Assembly (NCBI GenBank): GCA_001295865.1
Contig: LJHW01000023.1
Coordinates: 1 to 64,000, forward strand
Source: a beta proteobacterium AAP65
GTDB lineage: Bacteria; Pseudomonadota; Gammaproteobacteria; Burkholderiales; Burkholderiaceae_C
Direction: 5' to 3'
DNA length: 64,000 nt
Shown in pieces: positions 26,534-38,367 of this stretch. Each line of letters begins with the position of its first letter. Positions within the stretch are counted from its first letter, which is position 1. A program made the position numbers and the translations under genes. The notes beneath the pieces were generated by a model, which worked only from the letters and a program-made list of their open reading frames with translations, searched no databases and had not been told where the DNA came from.

Positions 26534-27960
26534 GTGTGGCGCTGGGCGCGGCGCCGGCAGAGGCGCTGCGGCAGGCCGCCTTGCAGGCCGCACAGGCGCA
26601 CTTCGACAGCGGCGCCTTCACGCAAGACCTGGCGCGCCGCGTCGGCATGCGCACCGAGAGCCAAGACCCGGCCTCGGGCCCGGCGCTGCACGCTTACCTC
26701 AGCGACGAAATGGCGCCCACGCTGGCCGCGCTGGGTTTCGCTTGCACGCTGCACCCCAACCCCGAGGCCGGCTTCGGGCCTTTCCTCATCGCCCACCGCC
26801 ACGAGAGCGACGCACTGCCCACGGTGCTGGTCTACGGCCACGGCGACGTCATCCGCGGGCAAGACGCCAGCTGGAAACAAGGCCAGGGCCCTTGGGTGCT
26901 GGCACAGGACGGCGAGCGCCTCTACGGCCGCGGCACCGCCGACAACAAGGGCCAGCACAGCATCAACATCGCCGCGCTGGCGCTGGTGCTGCGGCAGCGC
27001 GGGCAGTTGGGTTTCAACGTCAAGTGGCTGATAGAAACCGGCGAAGAAGCCGGCAGCCCGGGCCTCGCGGCCTTCTGCACACTGCAGCGCGAGGCCTTGC
27101 GCGCCGACGTGCTGATCGCCAGCGACGGCCCACGCCTGCGGCGCGACTGCGCCACGGTGTTTCTCGGCTCACGCGGCACCGTGAACTTCGAGCTCACGCT
27201 GAAAGCCCGCGAGGGCGGCCACCACAGCGGCAACTGGGGCGGCCTGCTGAAGAACCCGGCCGTGGTGCTGGCCAACGCCATCGCCAGCCTGGTGGACAGC
27301 CGCGGCGTGATCCGCGTGCCGGCGCTGCGCCCGCCGCCCATCCCGGCCAATGTGCGCGCAGCACTGGCGGGCCTGCGTTTCGGCGGCGACCCGGGCGACC
27401 CCGAGGTCGACACCGGCTGGGGCGAGCCCGGCCTGAGCCCGGCCGAACGTGTGATCGCCTGGAACACGCTGGAGGTGCTGGCCATGGTGGCCGGCAACCC
27501 GCAGCACCCGGTGAACGCGATCCCGCCTCTGGCCAAGGCCACGATGCACATGCGCTTCGTGCCCGGCACCGACATTGCCCGGCTGCACGAGCACCTGGCC
27601 GCGCACCTGGCGGCCCACGGCTTCGGCGACATCGCCATCGAGGTCGGCCCGGTGATGGCCGCCACGCGCCTGGACCCCGACAACGCCTGGGTGCGTTTCA
27701 CCCTCGCCAGCATCGAGCGCAGCACGGGCCGGCCGCCGGTGCTGCTGCCCAACCTGGGCGGCAGCCTGCCCAACGACGTCTTCGCCGAAATCCTGGGCCT
27801 GCCCACGGTGTGGGTGCCGCACAGCTACCCGGCCTGCAGCCAGCACGCGCCCGACGAGCACCTGCTGGTGCAGGTGGTGCGTGAAGCGCTGGCCTTGATG
27901 ACGGGGCTGTTTTTCGACCTGGGCGAGCAGGCCGCGGCCCTGCCGCGGCAAGCCCGCTGA
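26530..27960 (+). CDS. M20 family metallopeptidase
   Basis: The 476-residue protein is a dinuclear zinc amidohydrolase of the M20 (ArgE/DapE/CPG2) family. VLVYGHGDV holds the first ligand histidine, GRGTADNKGQ the bridging aspartate, and IETGEEAGSPG the catalytic glutamate pair. The dimerisation domain (about 200-330) contains GTVNFELTLKAREGGHHSG. The late LGGSLPNDVFAEILGLP and SYPACSQHAPDEHLLV carry the last ligand histidine. The length fits the dipeptidase-like subgroup. No signal peptide is visible, so it is cytoplasmic. The GTG start overlaps the upstream stop. The orphan binding protein just before may supply a peptide or amide substrate, but this is inference. Confidence 0.92.
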   Translation: MSVALGAAPAEALRQAALQAAQAHFDSGAFTQDLARRVGMRTESQDPASGPALHAYLSDEMAPTLAALGFACTLHPNPEAGFGPFLIAHRHESDALPTVLVYGHGDVIRGQDASWKQGQGPWVLAQDGERLYGRGTADNKGQHSINIAALALVLRQRGQLGFNVKWLIETGEEAGSPGLAAFCTLQREALRADVLIASDGPRLRRDCATVFLGSRGTVNFELTLKAREGGHHSGNWGGLLKNPAVVLANAIASLVDSRGVIRVPALRPPPIPANVRAALAGLRFGGDPGDPEVDTGWGEPGLSPAERVIAWNTLEVLAMVAGNPQHPVNAIPPLAKATMHMRFVPGTDIARLHEHLAAHLAAHGFGDIAIEVGPVMAATRLDPDNAWVRFTLASIERSTGRPPVLLPNLGGSLPNDVFAEILGLPTVWVPHSYPACSQHAPDEHLLVQVVREALALMTGLFFDLGEQAAALPRQAR

Positions 27961-28012
27961 ACTTGTCGGGCCCACCGGCAGTCCGACCCCGAACCCCGCC
28001 CTTCAGAACACC

Positions 28013-28483
28013 ATGCTGCGCACCCTCAAGGATCTTTTCGACAGCCTGCTCGCCCCGCCCCTGCAGGGCCCCGGCGGCGGTTCGGCCACGCACCGCCTGC
28101 ACCTGGCCACGGCCGTGCTGCTGGTGGAGGTGATGCGCGCCGACGCCGAGTGCACCGAAGCAGAACGCCGCGCCGTGCTGGCCGTGCTGCAGCAGCGTTT
28201 TGCGCTGGCCGACGACGAACAGGCGCGCCTGCTGGAGCTGGCCGAACACAGCGCAAAAAACGCCGTCGACTTCCACGCCTTCACCTCGACGCTGAACGAG
28301 CAGCTCAGCTTCGAAGACAAGGTGCAGGTGGTGGAAGCGATGTGGGCCGTGGCCTACACCGACGGCCAGCTCAGCGCGCACGAGAACCACGTGCTCTGGC
28401 GTGTGGCCGACCTGCTGCACGTGCCACACGGCGCCTACATCAACGCCAAGCTGCGCGCCAAGGCCGCGGCGGGCCTGGGCTGA
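28013..28483 (+). CDS. TerB family protein
   Basis: The 156-residue product is an all-helical TerB domain: RLHLATAVLLVEVMRADAEC, ERRAVLAVLQQRF, EDKVQVVEAMWAVAYTDGQL and a final ENHVLWRVADLLHVPHGAYI. The two acidic metal-binding sites of TerB (MRADAECTEAE and AYTDGQLSAHE) are recognisable. TerB domains are linked to tellurite and general stress responses, usually with terC/terD genes; none are present here. The gene follows the M20 peptidase by 52 bases and faces speD. Confidence 0.88.
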   Translation: MLRTLKDLFDSLLAPPLQGPGGGSATHRLHLATAVLLVEVMRADAECTEAERRAVLAVLQQRFALADDEQARLLELAEHSAKNAVDFHAFTSTLNEQLSFEDKVQVVEAMWAVAYTDGQLSAHENHVLWRVADLLHVPHGAYINAKLRAKAAAGLG

Positions 28484-28505
28484 GCGCCCGGGCGCGCAGC
28501 CCTGA

Positions 28506-28880
28506 TCAGCGCGGCCCGCCCGGCCCGCCGCGCTGCAGCCGGTGCCGCTCGGCCCCGGTGGCCTGGAAGGCCCGCTCCAGCGCTGCCAGCAGGCCCTCGG
28601 CGCGCGCGCTGTTGTCGCCTTGCAGGTTGCAGACGTAGACATCCAGCGTCACGCCGCCCAGCTCGGGCCAGGTGTGCACCGCCAGGTGCGATTCGGCCAG
28701 CAGCACCACGCCCGTGACCCCGCCGGGCGCCGGAAACCGGTGGAAGAGCTCCCCCACCGCCAGCAGCCCGGCGGCCGCCACCGCGCCCAGGCAGAGCTGG
28801 CGCAGCGCCTCGGGCTCGTGCAGCAGCGCCAGCGCGGGCGGACAACCGCGCAGGTCGGCCGTGAGGTGCAGGCCCTGCAT
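28506..28880 (-). CDS. speD: S-adenosylmethionine decarboxylase-type proenzyme
   Basis: The 124-residue product has the short class Ib SpeD form. It has the self-cleavage serine in LLAESHLAVHTWPE, the upstream GLHLTADLRGC start and the catalytic VYVCNLQGDN cysteine region. Cleavage at the serine would give the pyruvoyl enzyme. Classical members make decarboxylated AdoMet for spermidine synthesis, while some SpeD homologues instead decarboxylate arginine or ornithine, so the substrate needs testing. The gene begins 8 bases after the GGDEF gene stop on the same strand, so both are likely co-transcribed. A membrane-type aminopropyltransferase gene lies 30 kb away. Confidence 0.88.
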   Translation of the reverse strand: MQGLHLTADLRGCPPALALLHEPEALRQLCLGAVAAAGLLAVGELFHRFPAPGGVTGVVLLAESHLAVHTWPELGGVTLDVYVCNLQGDNSARAEGLLAALERAFQATGAERHRLQRGGPGGPR

Positions 28881-28888
28881 CGCCCGGC

Positions 28889-30901
28889 CTAGAGGCTGTG
28901 CAGCACCAGGCGCTGGCGGCCGGCGTGTTTGGCGGCGTAGAGCGCCTCGTCGGCGCGCTGCACGAGGGCGGAAAGATCGCAGTCGTTCGTCGGCTGCGCC
29001 ACCTGCACGCCGCCGATGCTCATCGTCACCGTGTCGGCCACCGGCGAGTTGCCGTGGGGCAGCGCGGCCGCGGCCAGCGCGGCCATGCAGCTTTCGGCCT
29101 GCGCGCGGGCTTCTTCGGCGCTGTGGTGCGGCAGCAGCATGCCGAACTCCTCGCCCCCGATGCGCGCCACCATGTCGCCGGCGCGCCGGGCCGCGCTGCG
29201 CAGCACCTGCGCCACCTGGCGCAGGCAGGCGTCGCCGGCCGGGTGGCCGTGCAGGTCGTTGTAGCGCTTGAAGTGGTCGACGTCGAACAGCAGCAGCGCC
29301 AAAGGCGTGCCGTGGCGCCGCGCGCGCGCGCACTCGTCGGCCAGCCGGCGGTCGAACTGGCGGCGGTTGGCCAGGCCGGTGAGGTCGTCGGTTTCCGACA
29401 GGCGCGCCAGCTGCTCGTTGGCGGCGTCGAGCTGCTGGTTCAGCACCGTCAGCGCCTGCTCGCGCCGCACGAGCTCGGTCACGTCGATGCGCACGCCGGC
29501 CACGCCGCCGTCGCGGGTGCGGCGCTCGTCCACACGCAGCCAGCGGTTGCCGGCCAGCTCTTGCAGCACTGGCCCGGCCGGGTGGCGGTGCGAGGCCAGG
29601 CGTTCGGCGATCCAGGCCTCGGCCTGGCCTTCGGCCTGCGGGTACTGGCAGTGCGCCACGCCATGGCGCAGCACCTCCTCGAAGCTGACCCCCGGGCGGA
29701 TGAAGCCGTCGTCGGCACCGAATAGCTGCCGGTAGCGGTCGTTGCAGGCCACCAGGTGGTCTTCGGCGTCGTAGAGCGCAAAAGCATCGGAGAGCGCGTC
29801 GATCGCGTCCTGCAGGCGCTGTGTGGCCTGCTCGGCGGCAGCACGCCCCGTGAAGGCCTCGGTGACGTCGACGCGCACGCCGACGATGCCCCCATCGCGC
29901 GTGCGGCGCTCGTGCACGCGCACCCACTGCCCGCCTGCGACCTGCATCACGTGGGGCGGGCCGGGGTGGCGGCGTTCGCGCGTGCGGCGGGCGATGAAGG
30001 CCTCCAGCGCCGAGGCATCACCGATCTCGGGCAATCCGCCGCGCGCGTGGTTGACACGCACCACCTCGGCAAACGACGGGCGCTGCTCCGGCAGGTCGGA
30101 CAGCTGCGGGTACATCGAGGTCGCGGCGGCGTTCACCATCACGAGGCGGTCTTCGGCGTCGTAGAGCTCGAAGCCCACCGGCAAGGCGTCCACCGCGTCC
30201 ACCAGGCGCTGGCGCGCCTGCTCGGCGGCCTGCTGCGCCAGTGCGAGTTCGTTGCGCACGTGGATGAGTTCGGTGACGTCCACGCTGTGCGCGAGCAGGC
30301 TGCCGTCGCTCAGGCGCTGCTCGGCAATGCGGCGCCAGCGGCCGCCGGGCAAGGCCCGCAGCATGGGCTCGGCCGGCTGTGCCTGGCGCCGCAAGGCCAG
30401 GCGCTGCTGTATCCAGGCCTCGGGCCCGGCCGAGGCTTCGGGGATCACGCCCGCGGCCACGGAAGCGCGCAGCGCGTCTTCGAAGCGCACGCCGGGCTGC
30501 ATCAGGTGCGCCACGTCGCCGTAGACCTTGAGGAAGTCGCCGTTGACCATCACGAGGCGGTCGTCGGCGTCCCAGAGGACCACGGCGGCCTCCAGCGCAT
30601 CGAGCACCTCGCGCTGGCGCGCCTGCTCGGCCCGCGCGGCCTCGGCCTCGGCCTGGCCGCGCTGCCACTGCCGCGCGAGCAGCAGGCACACGGCCAGCGT
30701 CGCGCCGACGTTGCACACCACCGCGGCGAACAACCAACCGCGCCAGGACGCATCGCCGCCCTGGGCCGGCACCAGCACCGCCAGGGCCCCGAGGTCGGCC
30801 AGCAGCAGCGCGGCCACAGGCCACATCAAGCGCCGGAACATCAAGCGGGAGGACAGGGGCACGCGCGCAGACCAGCAGGATCGGATGGGCAGGGCCTGCA
30901 T
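28889..30901 (-). CDS. Membrane diguanylate cyclase with three PAS domains
   Basis: The 670-residue protein has two N-terminal transmembrane helices (about 22-45 and 55-75). Three PAS-like repeats of the same subtype follow (about 95-215, 240-350, 365-490), each with a [11 protein letters not shown] or [10 protein letters not shown] core. A GGDEF domain (about 505-665) keeps the active signature GGEEF and [11 protein letters not shown]. The repeats are alike ([14 protein letters not shown] and [14 protein letters not shown]), which suggests internal duplication. It should make c-di-GMP in response to a cytoplasmic signal. I kept the ATG at 30901; an ATG at 30841 just before the first membrane helix is an alternative. 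It is divergent from tkt with little space between. Confidence 0.92.
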   Translation of the reverse strand: MQALPIRSCWSARVPLSSRLMFRRLMWPVAALLLADLGALAVLVPAQGGDASWRGWLFAAVVCNVGATLAVCLLLARQWQRGQAEAEAARAEQARQREVLDALEAAVVLWDADDRLVMVNGDFLKVYGDVAHLMQPGVRFEDALRASVAAGVIPEASAGPEAWIQQRLALRRQAQPAEPMLRALPGGRWRRIAEQRLSDGSLLAHSVDVTELIHVRNELALAQQAAEQARQRLVDAVDALPVGFELYDAEDRLVMVNAAATSMYPQLSDLPEQRPSFAEVVRVNHARGGLPEIGDASALEAFIARRTRERRHPGPPHVMQVAGGQWVRVHERRTRDGGIVGVRVDVTEAFTGRAAAEQATQRLQDAIDALSDAFALYDAEDHLVACNDRYRQLFGADDGFIRPGVSFEEVLRHGVAHCQYPQAEGQAEAWIAERLASHRHPAGPVLQELAGNRWLRVDERRTRDGGVAGVRIDVTELVRREQALTVLNQQLDAANEQLARLSETDDLTGLANRRQFDRRLADECARARRHGTPLALLLFDVDHFKRYNDLHGHPAGDACLRQVAQVLRSAARRAGDMVARIGGEEFGMLLPHHSAEEARAQAESCMAALAAAALPHGNSPVADTVTMSIGGVQVAQPTNDCDLSALVQRADEALYAAKHAGRQRLVLHSL

Positions 30902-30923
30902 TATTGGTGGCGAACGGGCCTCC

Positions 30924-30929
30924 TAGAAT
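30924..30929 (+). promoter_or_regulatory. Possible -10 box upstream of tkt
   Basis: TAGAAT lies one base before the ATG at 30931. If it is the -10 element, transcription starts near 30936, downstream of that ATG, and translation must begin at the next in-frame ATG, 30970. This supports the shorter transketolase. Confidence 0.3.
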
Positions 30930-30969
30930 CATGGCTTACTCCGCACACTCCGCCTCGCGCGCCGCCGCC

Positions 30970-34042
<3,073 letters not shown>

Positions 34043-34067
34043 AGCGGCCTCCGCATCGACCCAACAG

Positions 34068-34093
34068 AAAGGCCCGCAGCAGCGGGCCTTTTT
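34068..34093 (+). terminator. Rho-independent terminator after gap
   Basis: AAAGGCCCGC (34068-34077) pairs with GCGGGCCTTT (34082-34091) around an AGCA loop and continues into T residues. The A run on the other arm also makes it able to stop the convergent PEP-CTERM gene transcript. Confidence 0.85.
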
Positions 34094-34133
34094 CATGCGC
34101 CGGCGCCCGCAGGCGCCGGCTGCGCAACCGGCT

Positions 34134-35345
34134 TCAGGCCGCTGCGGTCTCGCGCTGGCGACGGCGGCGCGCCACGGCACCGACGGCAGCCAGCCCGCCG
34201 AACATCATCAGCCAGGTCGAGGGCTCAGGGATGGGGGTGACGTTGTAGCCCATCACGTCGAAAGCAGTCACATCGAGCGCGGTGATGACGAGCGGCGCGC
34301 CCGCTGTCGGGTCCATGATGCCCAGCGGGGGACCGCCGAGCAGGGCATCGTCCTTCCAATGGCTGGCCTGGCGGCCGTCGCCGTTGGTGCGGCCGGTGGA
34401 GAGCAGGCCGACGCAGCTGGCACCCGCGTCGATCGACAGGCACGGCGTGCCGCCGATGGACCAGTCGAGCGTCTGTGCACCTTCGAAGCTGCCGTAACGG
34501 AACAGGTCGTTCACGGTGCCCCAGGCGATGTTGTTCAGGCCGCGCACGCCCGCGGCGCCGCCGGCACCGGGCAGCGCATTGATGTCGGCCAGGTCGACGC
34601 CCGAGCGGAAACCCAGCGCGTGGCCGATTTCATGCGCCGCGACGCCGACGAAATCGAAAGCACCGGGCGTGATGCCGTCCGAAGGGTCGAAGTCCCAGGT
34701 GAAAGAGCTGCTGAAGGACACCGCGCCGTCACGCTGCGTCGGGTTGTTCGCGGCGTAGGTGGGCACCAGGCCCAGGGCCTTGACCTGCGCGGTGTTGACC
34801 GCGATGTTGTTGTTGTCGAAGCTGTTGTTGTTGTCGAAGAAGCGCAGGCGAGAGTCGATGGGGCCCGACACCGGCGGCTCGTTCGAGACAAAACCCAGCG
34901 GGCCGGCCTGCAGCGAGGCCACGGCCGAGAAGTCAGCGGCCGACGTGGCATCGGCCGTCAGCAGGTTGCGCAGCGACGCGTAGCCCACGGTGTTGGTGGT
35001 GGAACCCGTGGAGCCCAGGATGCCCGGGCCCAGTGCCGAGAACTGCACGTCGAGCACGATGGTGATGGGGTCGAGCAGCACGCTGGACCACAGCGCCGCA
35101 GCGGCTTCGAAGCCCGCGCGTGCCGCGGTGCCGGCGCCCACGCCACCGAGGTCGTTGAGGATGAAGGTCATGCCGGTGCGGCCGGGCGCAGGCGCAGCCA
35201 ACGGCGTGGCGAAACTCAAGGCGCCCTGGTGGTCGGACCACTGGTGGTTGCACAAGGGCGTGTGCACGTGGTCGGCGCTCTGGGCGGCGGCCGTCAAGGG
35301 CGCCAGGGCTGCCAGGCAGGCGGCGGCAAGCAAGTGGTATTTCAT
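34134..35345 (-). CDS. PEP-CTERM sorted metalloprotease-like protein (NF038122 type)
   Basis: The 403-residue exported protein has a signal peptide (residues 1-21). It has a zinc metalloprotease site HEIGHALGF (His238, Glu239, His242) and a C-terminal PEP-CTERM signal: PIPEPSTWLMM (about 373-383), a hydrophobic stretch, then RRRRQR. Such tails are recognised by exosortase in bacteria that make exopolysaccharide. Asn-rich runs (FFDNNNSFDNNN at 169-180) precede the active site. AGGAGT lies before the start at 35345. No exosortase gene is present in the window. It is convergent with gap and divergent from the S8 protease, so two exported proteases stand head to head. Confidence 0.9.
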   Translation of the reverse strand: MKYHLLAAACLAALAPLTAAAQSADHVHTPLCNHQWSDHQGALSFATPLAAPAPGRTGMTFILNDLGGVGAGTAARAGFEAAAALWSSVLLDPITIVLDVQFSALGPGILGSTGSTTNTVGYASLRNLLTADATSAADFSAVASLQAGPLGFVSNEPPVSGPIDSRLRFFDNNNSFDNNNIAVNTAQVKALGLVPTYAANNPTQRDGAVSFSSSFTWDFDPSDGITPGAFDFVGVAAHEIGHALGFRSGVDLADINALPGAGGAAGVRGLNNIAWGTVNDLFRYGSFEGAQTLDWSIGGTPCLSIDAGASCVGLLSTGRTNGDGRQASHWKDDALLGGPPLGIMDPTAGAPLVITALDVTAFDVMGYNVTPIPEPSTWLMMFGGLAAVGAVARRRRQRETAAA

Positions 35346-35597
35346 CAAGGACTCCTGACAGGCCCTCCCGGGGCCCGGTGCTGCCGGAACATGCCGGCCA
35401 GAAGCCCCATTGTCGTGATGCCCTTCAGCCGCACAAGCGCCGAAAGGCCGCACCCCCTGGGCTCGGGGGCCGTCAACCCGGGGATGCAGGTTGTGGCGTT
35501 GGGCAAATGTCACGGCCGGCGCAACCGCGGTGCAGCCGGCCTTGCGCTTGCTTACGGAAGCCACGGCCCCCGACGCACGGGCCCGAGGGCTGCGACC
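35346..35597. other. Intergenic region between two divergent protease genes
   Basis: This 250-base spacer should hold the promoters of the PEP-CTERM metalloprotease (leftward) and the S8 protease (rightward). The ribosome binding site AGGAGT of the leftward gene sits just inside it. I see no clear sigma-70 -35 elements, inverted repeats or small ORFs. Confidence 0.4.
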
Positions 35598-35603
35598 TAA
35601 ACT
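35598..35603 (+). promoter_or_regulatory. -10 box of a probable leaderless S8 protease transcript
   Basis: TAAACT ends six bases before the ATG at 35610. No Shine-Dalgarno sequence is visible, so the transcript may start at the ATG. Confidence 0.4.
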
Positions 35604-35609
35604 GCCAGG

Positions 35610-37715
35610 ATGCTGCACCAGCTCCTCTTTCTGGCCCCGGCGCGACGAGCCGGCTCTTTGCTGCTGTTGGCGGCCGGCGCGGCTTTCGCCCTGCCCGCCG
35701 GGGCCGACCGCCCTCCACCCGCCGGGGCCCGCGCCGCGCTGTCGCCGGTGGCTGGCGAGGTGATCGTGAAGTTCAAGGCCACGGCCGAACTGACGCGGCA
35801 GTACGCGCTGTCGGCCCGCGCCGAGGCCGGCACCGTCCGCAACGTGCTCAACGACCGCGCCAGCGTGATGGGCGCGCGCCTGGGCCGCACCTTGCAGGCC
35901 GGCCCCGCCGTGGGCCCCAACATCCAGGTGCTGCGCGCCAGCGGCATCAGCGCCGCGGAGCTGGCGGCGCAGCTGGCCGCCGACCCCGACGTTGAATTCG
36001 CCGAACCCAACCAGCGTATGCGCCGCACGGCGGCACCCAACGACCCGCTGTACGCCACCAGCGCCACCGAGCGGCGCAGCAACGGCACCGGCATGCAGGA
36101 CGGCCCGGCCAGCGGGCAGTGGTACTTGCGGGCGCCGGCCGCCACGCTGGCACAGGGGCCGGTGTCTTCCATCGACATAGAAGCCGCCTGGGCGCGCAAC
36201 CGCGGCAACAGCACCGTGGTGGTGGCCGTGCTGGACACCGGTGTGCGGCCTGACCACCCCGACCTCAGCGGCCGCCTGTTGCCGGGCTACGACTTCGTCA
36301 GCAATGCCGCAGTGGCCAATGACGGCGGCGGCCGCGATGCCGACCCCAGCGACCCTGGCGACTGGGTGACCGCCGCCGAAGCGCGCACCACCACGTTCTC
36401 CGACTGCACCGAGTCCAGCAGCAGCTGGCACGGCACCAGCACGGCCAGCCTGATAGGCGCGGCCACCGACGACAACAACGGCATGGCAGGCGCCGCGCCG
36501 GGCGTGCGGGTGCTGCCGGTGCGCGTGCTGGGCAAATGTTTCGGCGACAGCGCCGACATCCAGGCGGCCATGCGCTGGGCCGCCGGCATCTCGGTGCCGG
36601 GCGTGCCCGACAACCCCAACCCGGCCCAGGTGCTGAACCTCAGCCTGGGCGGGGGCGGCAGCTGCAGCGCGGGTTACCAGTCGGCCGTGAACGAGGTGCT
36701 GGCGCGCGGCGTGGTCATCGTCGCCGCGGCGGGCAACAGCGTCGGCGGGCCGGTCAGCGCGCCCGCCAGCTGCACGGGCGTGATCGCCGTCGCCGGGCTG
36801 CGCCACGCCGGCACGAAGGTCGGTTTCTCCGATCTCGGCACCCAGATCAGCATCGCCGCGCCGGCGGGCAACTGCATCAACATCACCAACGGCACGCCTT
36901 GCCTCTTCCCCATCCTGGCGGCCACGAACACCGGCACCCAGGGCCCGGTCAGCTCCACCTGGACCGACAGCTACAACATCACCGTGGGCACCAGCTTCGC
37001 TTCGCCCCTGGTGGCGGCCACGGCCGGGCTGATGCTGTCGGAACGCAGCACGCTCACGCCGGCGGTGCTGCTGTCCACCCTGCGCAGCACGGCCCGCCCC
37101 TTCCCCACCACCGGCGGCGACAACGGCGACGGCAGCATCGTGCCGCAGTGCAGCGCTCCCAGCGCCGTGGTGGAGCAGCTGCAGTGCTACTGCAACACCA
37201 CCTACTGCGGCGCCGGCATGCTGGACGCCGGCCGCGCCCTGGCGGCCGTGGCCGGGCCCCAGGCGGCGATCACCGTGAACACGGCCGCCCCCACCGCCGG
37301 CAGCGTGGTCGCCCTTTCGGGCAGCGGCAGCACGGCCTCGGGCAGTGCCACGCTGAGCGGCTACCTGTGGGAGATCACCAACGGCGGCGGCATCGTCAGC
37401 GCCTTCAGCAGCGCCACCAACGCCGCCAGCGCCACGCTCACACCGAGCGCGGCCGGCAGCTTCACGGTGCGCTTGACCGTCACCGACAGCACCGGCGCCA
37501 GCGCCAGCAGCACACAGATCGTGGTGGTGGCGGCAGCACCGGTCACCACCCCGCCGACCGCACCGACGCCACCCAGCACGCCCGGCACCAGCGGAGGCGG
37601 CGGTGGTGGCGGGTCGATGTCGCTGGCTTGGCTGGCCGCTTTGGCGCTGGCCGTGGCCGCGCTGTTCAGGGCTTCGGCGCCGAAGCCACGACCGGTGCGC
37701 CCGCGCAAGGCCTGA
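35610..37715 (+). CDS. S8 (subtilisin) serine protease with a GlyGly-CTERM-like tail
   Basis: The 701-residue protein has a signal peptide (about 1-32) and an inhibitor-like propeptide (about 45-140, beginning GEVIVKFKATAEL). The subtilisin domain has the triad Asp209 (VLDTGVRPDHPD), His274 (SSWHGTSTAS) and Ser462 (VGTSFASPLVAA). A PKD-like region (about 545-640, SGYLWEITNGGG) follows. The C-terminus has seven glycines, Ser, a hydrophobic segment (LAWLAALALAVAALF) and a basic end. This layout matches GlyGly-CTERM signals handled by rhombosortase, here inferred. Several cysteine pairs suggest disulfides. Its last 50 bases overlap the convergent SPOR-like gene. Confidence 0.92.
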   Translation: MLHQLLFLAPARRAGSLLLLAAGAAFALPAGADRPPPAGARAALSPVAGEVIVKFKATAELTRQYALSARAEAGTVRNVLNDRASVMGARLGRTLQAGPAVGPNIQVLRASGISAAELAAQLAADPDVEFAEPNQRMRRTAAPNDPLYATSATERRSNGTGMQDGPASGQWYLRAPAATLAQGPVSSIDIEAAWARNRGNSTVVVAVLDTGVRPDHPDLSGRLLPGYDFVSNAAVANDGGGRDADPSDPGDWVTAAEARTTTFSDCTESSSSWHGTSTASLIGAATDDNNGMAGAAPGVRVLPVRVLGKCFGDSADIQAAMRWAAGISVPGVPDNPNPAQVLNLSLGGGGSCSAGYQSAVNEVLARGVVIVAAAGNSVGGPVSAPASCTGVIAVAGLRHAGTKVGFSDLGTQISIAAPAGNCINITNGTPCLFPILAATNTGTQGPVSSTWTDSYNITVGTSFASPLVAATAGLMLSERSTLTPAVLLSTLRSTARPFPTTGGDNGDGSIVPQCSAPSAVVEQLQCYCNTTYCGAGMLDAGRALAAVAGPQAAITVNTAAPTAGSVVALSGSGSTASGSATLSGYLWEITNGGGIVSAFSSATNAASATLTPSAAGSFTVRLTVTDSTGASASSTQIVVVAAAPVTTPPTAPTPPSTPGTSGGGGGGGSMSLAWLAALALAVAALFRASAPKPRPVRPRKA

Positions 37716-38367
37716 AACCGCCGCCCAAGGCTTCGCCCGAGCGCAGCCGCAGGCGGGCCTGCAGGTCGGCATCGGCCCGCGCCACGCGCAACACGGTGTT
37801 GGCCGCGGGCAAGGGCAGCTGCGCCACGCGCGCGCCACGCAACGGCGGCGTGCCACGGGTCAGTTTTTCGAGCGCTGCCTCGGCTTCGGCCTGGCTGGGG
37901 TGGCGCGAGATCACGAGGCCCGGCGCCAGCTCGGCCGGCGCCGTCAGCACCTCGGGCTCGAGCCCAAGCTTGCGCAGATCGGCCTCGCGCGCGCGCCGCG
38001 CCGCGGGCTCAGGCCAGCGGCCGGCGTAGACCAGCCACAGCGGCGGCAAAGGCGCCGGCTCACGCGTCCAGCTGCCCGCGGGCGCTTGCGCGGCCACCAG
38101 TTCGGCTTCGGCCGTGGTGAGCTCTGATTCGGCCAAGGGTCCCGATTCCACGCACACCGCGGCTGCCGCACGCGCGGCCACCACGGCGGCGTTCGCGTCC
38201 TTGAGTGGCAATACCGTCACCAGCTCGGGCTTGACCTGGCCCTGCAGGCGCTGCGGTTCGTGCTGGCCCTGCTGGGGCGGCACCAGGCCCGGTGCCAGCC
38301 AGCCGCGGCTCCAGGCGAAAAATCCCAGGTTGGCCAGCACCAGCACAAGCAGCAGGGCGCGCAGCAT
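37666..38367 (-). CDS. SPOR-like domain protein, membrane anchored
   Basis: The 233-residue product has an N-terminal membrane anchor (ALLLVLVLANLGFFAW, about 4-19). A Pro/Gln-rich linker precedes a C-terminal region resembling a SPOR peptidoglycan-binding repeat (LWLVYAGRW, LRKLGLEPEVL, GLVISRHPSQAEAEAAL). One invariant-looking cysteine sits in AAVCVESGPL. The start at 38367 shares one base with the birA stop (TGATG), so it is the second gene of a birA unit. The 3' end overlaps the S8 protease end by 50 bases on the opposite strand. The family match is moderate. Confidence 0.72.
   Translation of the reverse strand: MLRALLLVLVLANLGFFAWSRGWLAPGLVPPQQGQHEPQRLQGQVKPELVTVLPLKDANAAVVAARAAAAVCVESGPLAESELTTAEAELVAAQAPAGSWTREPAPLPPLWLVYAGRWPEPAARRAREADLRKLGLEPEVLTAPAELAPGLVISRHPSQAEAEAALEKLTRGTPPLRGARVAQLPLPAANTVLRVARADADLQARLRLRSGEALGGGFRPCAGAPVVASAPKP

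Noticed and set aside
28013..28483. TerB gene as part of a Ter stress/defence island
   Set aside because: No terC, terD, terY or associated genes are adjacent; a lone TerB domain is common in ordinary genomes.
30931..30969. Longer transketolase start at 30931
   Set aside because: It adds 13 low-complexity residues absent from the family, and a -10-like box touches that ATG; kept only as an alternative.
35346..37856. Long upstream extension of the PEP-CTERM gene frame, antisense to the S8 protease
   Set aside because: The real product begins with a signal peptide and AGGAGT site at 35345; the extension is low-complexity antisense sequence.
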